Made by a program: the position numbers and the translations under genes
Shown: positions 61,158 through 64,000 of the stretch, one piece after another
Numbering within the stretch: position 1 is the first letter of the stretch
Layout: every line of letters starts with the position of its first letter
Assembly: GCA_965197795.1 (NCBI GenBank)
Contig: OZ240228.1
Coordinates: 2,542,001 to 2,606,000 of the forward strand
DNA length: 64,000 nt
Origin: WHTK01 sp965197795
GTDB lineage: Bacteria > Chloroflexota > Dehalococcoidia > DSTF01 > WHTK01
Direction: 5' to 3'
The notes under the pieces: generated by a model
Database searches by the model: none
What the model saw: only the letters and a program-made list of their open reading frames with translations
Told to the model about the DNA's origin: nothing

Positions 61158-62046
61158 ATGGAAACATTCGAAGAAGCCGTCCCCCTCTACCTCAAGGCCT
61201 GCGAGGTCGAGGGCAAGACTGACGCACAGTGCAGTCCTACGCCGAGACCCTCCGTCACTTCATCCGCGCAGTCGACCAACTCCAACTGCCCAACTCGGTA
61301 GAGCCTTCGGGCCGGCCCATGTCTACCTCTTCATGGGCTGGGTGCGCGACCGAGGCGTGAGCGCCGGTACCCAGCACCGCCGCCAGCGTGAGGTCAAGGC
61401 GTTCTTCTCCTGGTGCCGACGCCTGGACTACGTCGAGGAGAACCCGTTCATGCGGGTGCCGATGGTCCGGCGCGAGCAGAAGGTCGTCCAGCCCTTCTCA
61501 AAGGACGACCTAACGACCTTGCTTGCTGCCTGCAATCCCAAGACCTACGTGGGCTCTCGCATGAGGGCAATAATCCTCTTCCTCTTAGATACCGGGGTGC
61601 GTTCAAGCGAGCTGGTCTCGATTCACCTCGACGACATCCTCCATGACCAGCATCGGGTCCGGGTCCTGCAGGGGAAGGGCAGGAAGCAGCGCTGGACGGC
61701 GATCAGCGATGTGGCGCTTGAAGCCCTTCGAGGATATCTGGACGGATTCCGGGGTTGGTCAGACGAGCCTCTGTTCCAGACGGTGGACGGACGGCCCTTG
61801 CGGAACCACCACATGAACGTGATGTTCACTCGCCACGGCCGGAAGGCGGGCATCAGCCAAGTCAACCCCCACCGCTTCCGCCACACCTTCGCTACCTGGG
61901 CGATTCGGGTCAATGCCCGGGAGCTCGATGTCCAGTATTTGCTTGGTCACTCAAGCCCGATGATGGTCCGTCGTTACTCGGCGACCTACGACTCAGAGCA
62001 GGCGGCAAAGGCGCACGCTGCCTTCAGTCCGGCGATGCAGCTGTAG
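61158..62046 (+). pseudogene. Tyrosine recombinase B, mosaic copy (copy 7)
   Basis: ATG 61158 behind the conserved leader opens METFEEAVPLYLKACEVEGK, a diverged N-terminus; a one-base loss near 61225 and a second shift near 61303 disconnect it. From AFGPAHVYLFMGWVRDRGVS the frame is open to the end with all catalytic residues: Arg in TGVRSSELVS, Lys in GKGRKQRWTA, HRFRHT, GHSS and Tyr in VRRY, ending SPAMQL. DNA from 61305 to about 61618 is almost identical to copies 2 and 3, but 61620-61850 differs clearly (SIHLDDILHDQHRVRVLQGK), pointing to gene conversion. A protein of about 240 residues from an internal start could still be made. Confidence 0.8.
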
Positions 62047-62369
62047 GGGGATCGGGGAAGGGTTGTAGGTCGGAATCGAGGGGGTGGAGCTGGCTACCTA
62101 GTGGGAGTCCCGCCTTCGCTGCCTAATGAATGTGTCCGTCAAATCGGGGTCGGGCAGTGTCGGTTCCAACTCATCACGATCTCATTCCGCTCTAAGGCTA
62201 GTGGCCGATCTTGTACACGCGACCTAGTCAGATCGGTCAGCCAGCGTAATCAAAGGGGGAGGTGGGCTGGTACAGCGCCGGGCAATAGAGGCCTGTAACT
62301 TGGGTATGTATACTTCGTTGCCAGGGTTTTGCGGCCGTTTGCGGCGCTCTAGTTGATTCGAGGGACGGA
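62047..62369. other. Gap upstream of the Cache protein
   Basis: No gene supported; GTATGTATACTTCG near 62304 could be a -10 region for the next gene. Confidence 0.3.
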
Positions 62370-63263
62370 ATGCGCATTGGGTTGCTTTTCAGCGGGGTGG
62401 CGGCAGTTATGGCTGGCGCCGCGCTGGCTATCTCCGTCATCGCCTTGGTGTCCAGGCCGGAAGATCTCGACGACGGCTACGAGTTCCGCCTGTCGGACCG
62501 GGCCGAGTTCACGGTAGGCTTGGTGCAGCAGGCGCTCCAGCGTTATGAAGACGAGGGAAGAGAAGCCACGTTAAGCTACTACAACTCCCCGGAGAGCGCG
62601 GTGGGGGAATGGTATGTCTTCATCTATGACGAGAATGACGAGGCCGTCGCCCATCTCAACCAGGACCTGCTGGGCCGGAACTTGAAGGGCGATCTAGGGG
62701 TCGACGTTACAGGCTACCGGTTCGGCGAGGTGATGGTCGGGGCTACGGAGGATGGTCTGTGGGTCGACTACCTGTTCCTCAACCCTGCCACCGGCAACCA
62801 GGAGTTCAAGCATTCCTGGGCGGTGCGCTATGACGGGCTGCTGTTCGGCTCCGGCTGGTACGAGGTCTTGCCCAGCTCGCCCTTGGACGCCACCAAAGCC
62901 GACCCAGCCGAGTACACGGTGGCCGTGGTGGATCGGGCTATCCGCTACTACAAGGCCCACGGCAGAGCGGGAGCGGTGCAATACTACAAAACCCCGGAAA
63001 GCGTGGATGGAACTTGGTACGTTTTTATCGTCGATGAGAATGACGAACTCATAGCCCACCCGGACCCATCCCTACTGGGCAGGCATGTTGATGAACTGGG
63101 CAACACCATTGACGGGGAGAGGTTCACAGATCTGGAGGTCACCGAAGCTGGGCTCTGGGTGGACTATCTGTTCCTCAACCCCGCCACCGGCCAGGATGGA
63201 ATTAAGCATTCCTGGGCGGTGCGCTATGACGGACTGCTGTTCGGCTCCGGCTGGTACGAGTAA
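62370..63263 (+). CDS. Double Cache-domain sensor-like protein
   Basis: 297 residues: an N-terminal membrane helix (LLFSGVAAVMAGAALAISVI) and two tandem Cache repeats of about 110 residues. Each reads A-x-x-R-Y, then TLSYYNSPESAVGEWYVFIY or VQYYKTPESVDGTWYVFIVD, a D-x-DE segment, LWVDYLFLNPATG and KHSWAVRYDGLLFGSGWYE. Cache domains bind small ligands outside the cell, usually in front of kinases or chemoreceptors; none follows here. The gene stops immediately after the second GSGWYE, 22 bases before a recombinase fragment, so a C-terminal part may have been lost. Confidence 0.8.
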   Translation: MRIGLLFSGVAAVMAGAALAISVIALVSRPEDLDDGYEFRLSDRAEFTVGLVQQALQRYEDEGREATLSYYNSPESAVGEWYVFIYDENDEAVAHLNQDLLGRNLKGDLGVDVTGYRFGEVMVGATEDGLWVDYLFLNPATGNQEFKHSWAVRYDGLLFGSGWYEVLPSSPLDATKADPAEYTVAVVDRAIRYYKAHGRAGAVQYYKTPESVDGTWYVFIVDENDELIAHPDPSLLGRHVDELGNTIDGERFTDLEVTEAGLWVDYLFLNPATGQDGIKHSWAVRYDGLLFGSGWYE

Positions 63264-63285
63264 CGGGGCGCGATCATGCCGCCGG

Positions 63286-63413
63286 AAGGGGCGCAAGCAG
63301 CGCTGGACGGCGATAAGCGAAGTAGCCCTTGATCCCCTTAGAGCCTACCTGGGCGACTTTCGGGGCTGGAGCGAAGGCCACCTCTTCCAGACCTTTCACG
63401 GCAGGGCTCGACT
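63286..63413 (+). pseudogene. Tyrosine recombinase B internal fragment (copy 8)
   Basis: GRKQRWTAISEVALDPLRAY, then LGDFRGWSEGHLFQTFHGRA: an internal piece of the catalytic domain. The left edge is within a few bases of that in copy 4. Confidence 0.7.
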
Positions 63414-64000
63414 CCAGTGGCGCTTAGACTCGACTTACTCGTCGAACCCCGTATGCGACAACGCTCGCTCCAACGGGACGCCAGCCCTCAACAAGCGCTT
63501 TTAAACTGCGGCTGCGAGCGGCCAGATCGTTGGCTCGCATCTCTCCGAACGTCAAAGTGATCTCGCCGAACGGGAGCGCGTCGGTCGCCGCGTCTGCAAG
63601 CTTCGCCGCCAACGGCGCGAGCGCCGATGAGACAAACGTCCTGTAAGCCTCACATCGTGCAGTAGTACGGGCGTTCTAAACCCTTCCCTATGGTGCCGTA
63701 TCCACCATATCCCACCATATCCCACCATTTCCCCATACCCCCCAATTCCTCCACCCTGCTCATCTCGCTCTCAGACGATTTTTCAAAAAATTCAATTTTT
63801 ATCTGAGCTGCCCGCTACCTCGCACCACACAAAGTTGAAGAGTGGGATAGCTTCTCACGTGTGGTCACGATCTCGGCTCCTCCTGGATGGGGCGTGGTCA
63901 CGTTTAAACGGGCGCCCTAAGGAAGTGTGCTCGGTCCCTGGGGCGGTGTTTACGGGCCGGGCGAGGCTCGGGGTGTGATCATACACACTAGGACCTCCGC
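63414..64000. other. Gap with C-rich and AT-rich tracts
   Basis: No supported gene. At 63687-63730 CCACCATAT and CCCACCAT units repeat (CACCATATCC twice, then CACCATTTCC). At 63775-63805 GATTTTTCAAAAAATTCAATTTTTATC is strongly AT-rich in a GC-rich context (given here only as a position guide: T5, A6, T5 runs). Confidence 0.3.

Noticed and set aside
63687..63730. CCACCATATCC repeats, considered as an origin iteron or CRISPR
   Set aside because: Too few and too short, no replication gene nearby; simple C/T-rich tract is the simpler reading.

Overview
The window looks like a chromosomal stretch of a high-GC, probably aerobic or facultative bacterium. The best guess is Chloroflexota near the Dehalococcoidia/SAR202 branch, held with moderate confidence. 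The reasons are lipoproteins with long Thr-Pro linkers (TPTPTP), surface proteins ending in a TGDAGL motif plus a membrane helix, a kinase/receiver/DNA-binding hybrid regulator, amidohydrolase and thiamine-diphosphate enzyme clusters, and the density of decayed genes. No rRNA or intact tRNA is present, so the assignment rests on protein style alone. Layout: 0.3-4.0 kb holds two surface proteins that share a C-terminal anchor and a duplicated terminator. 4.2-14.1 kb is mobile debris (integrase and toxin-antitoxin relics, a broken histidine kinase, a phage fragment) with intact genes between: an amino-acid binding lipoprotein, an ADP-ribosylglycohydrolase, a Gmad2-domain protein and an antitoxin/PIN-toxin pair. 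14.4-28.3 kb is bounded by two tRNA-Lys 3' fragments in direct orientation. Inside are an AhpD-like gene whose second redox cysteine codon is TGA, a complete-looking minus-strand thiamine operon thiE-thiO-thiS-thiG-tenI-thiD-tenA under a TPP riboswitch, an IS6-type element just upstream of that riboswitch, a dUTPase, a tandem integrase pair and a second toxin-antitoxin pair. 28.6-44.6 kb is mainly metabolic: a branched-chain amino-acid binding lipoprotein, a flavin oxidoreductase, two intact amidohydrolases, an acetolactate-synthase-like enzyme and a minus-strand glycine-betaine uptake operon whose ATPase, CBS region and permease are one polypeptide. 44.6-59.0 kb resembles a defence island: a GmrSD-type relic, a PD-(D/E)XK nuclease gene coupled to two tiny genes and a type ISP-like restriction-modification gene, a nuclease/helicase of 1181 residues and an HSDR_N-type protein. 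59.4-64.0 kb holds two small intact genes, a two-repeat Cache protein and more integrase fragments. Two themes run through the window. One tyrosine-recombinase gene family is present at eight or more places, mostly as fragments, often at the edges of other genes, and one copy is a mosaic. Many other genes are relics with frameshifts or in-frame stops, so a large share of the window is decaying accessory DNA. The most testable novelty is the AhpD-like gene: its TGA sits exactly in a CxxU-xxxH redox motif, a perfect hairpin follows at bacterial SECIS spacing, and the frame continues to a normal protein length.
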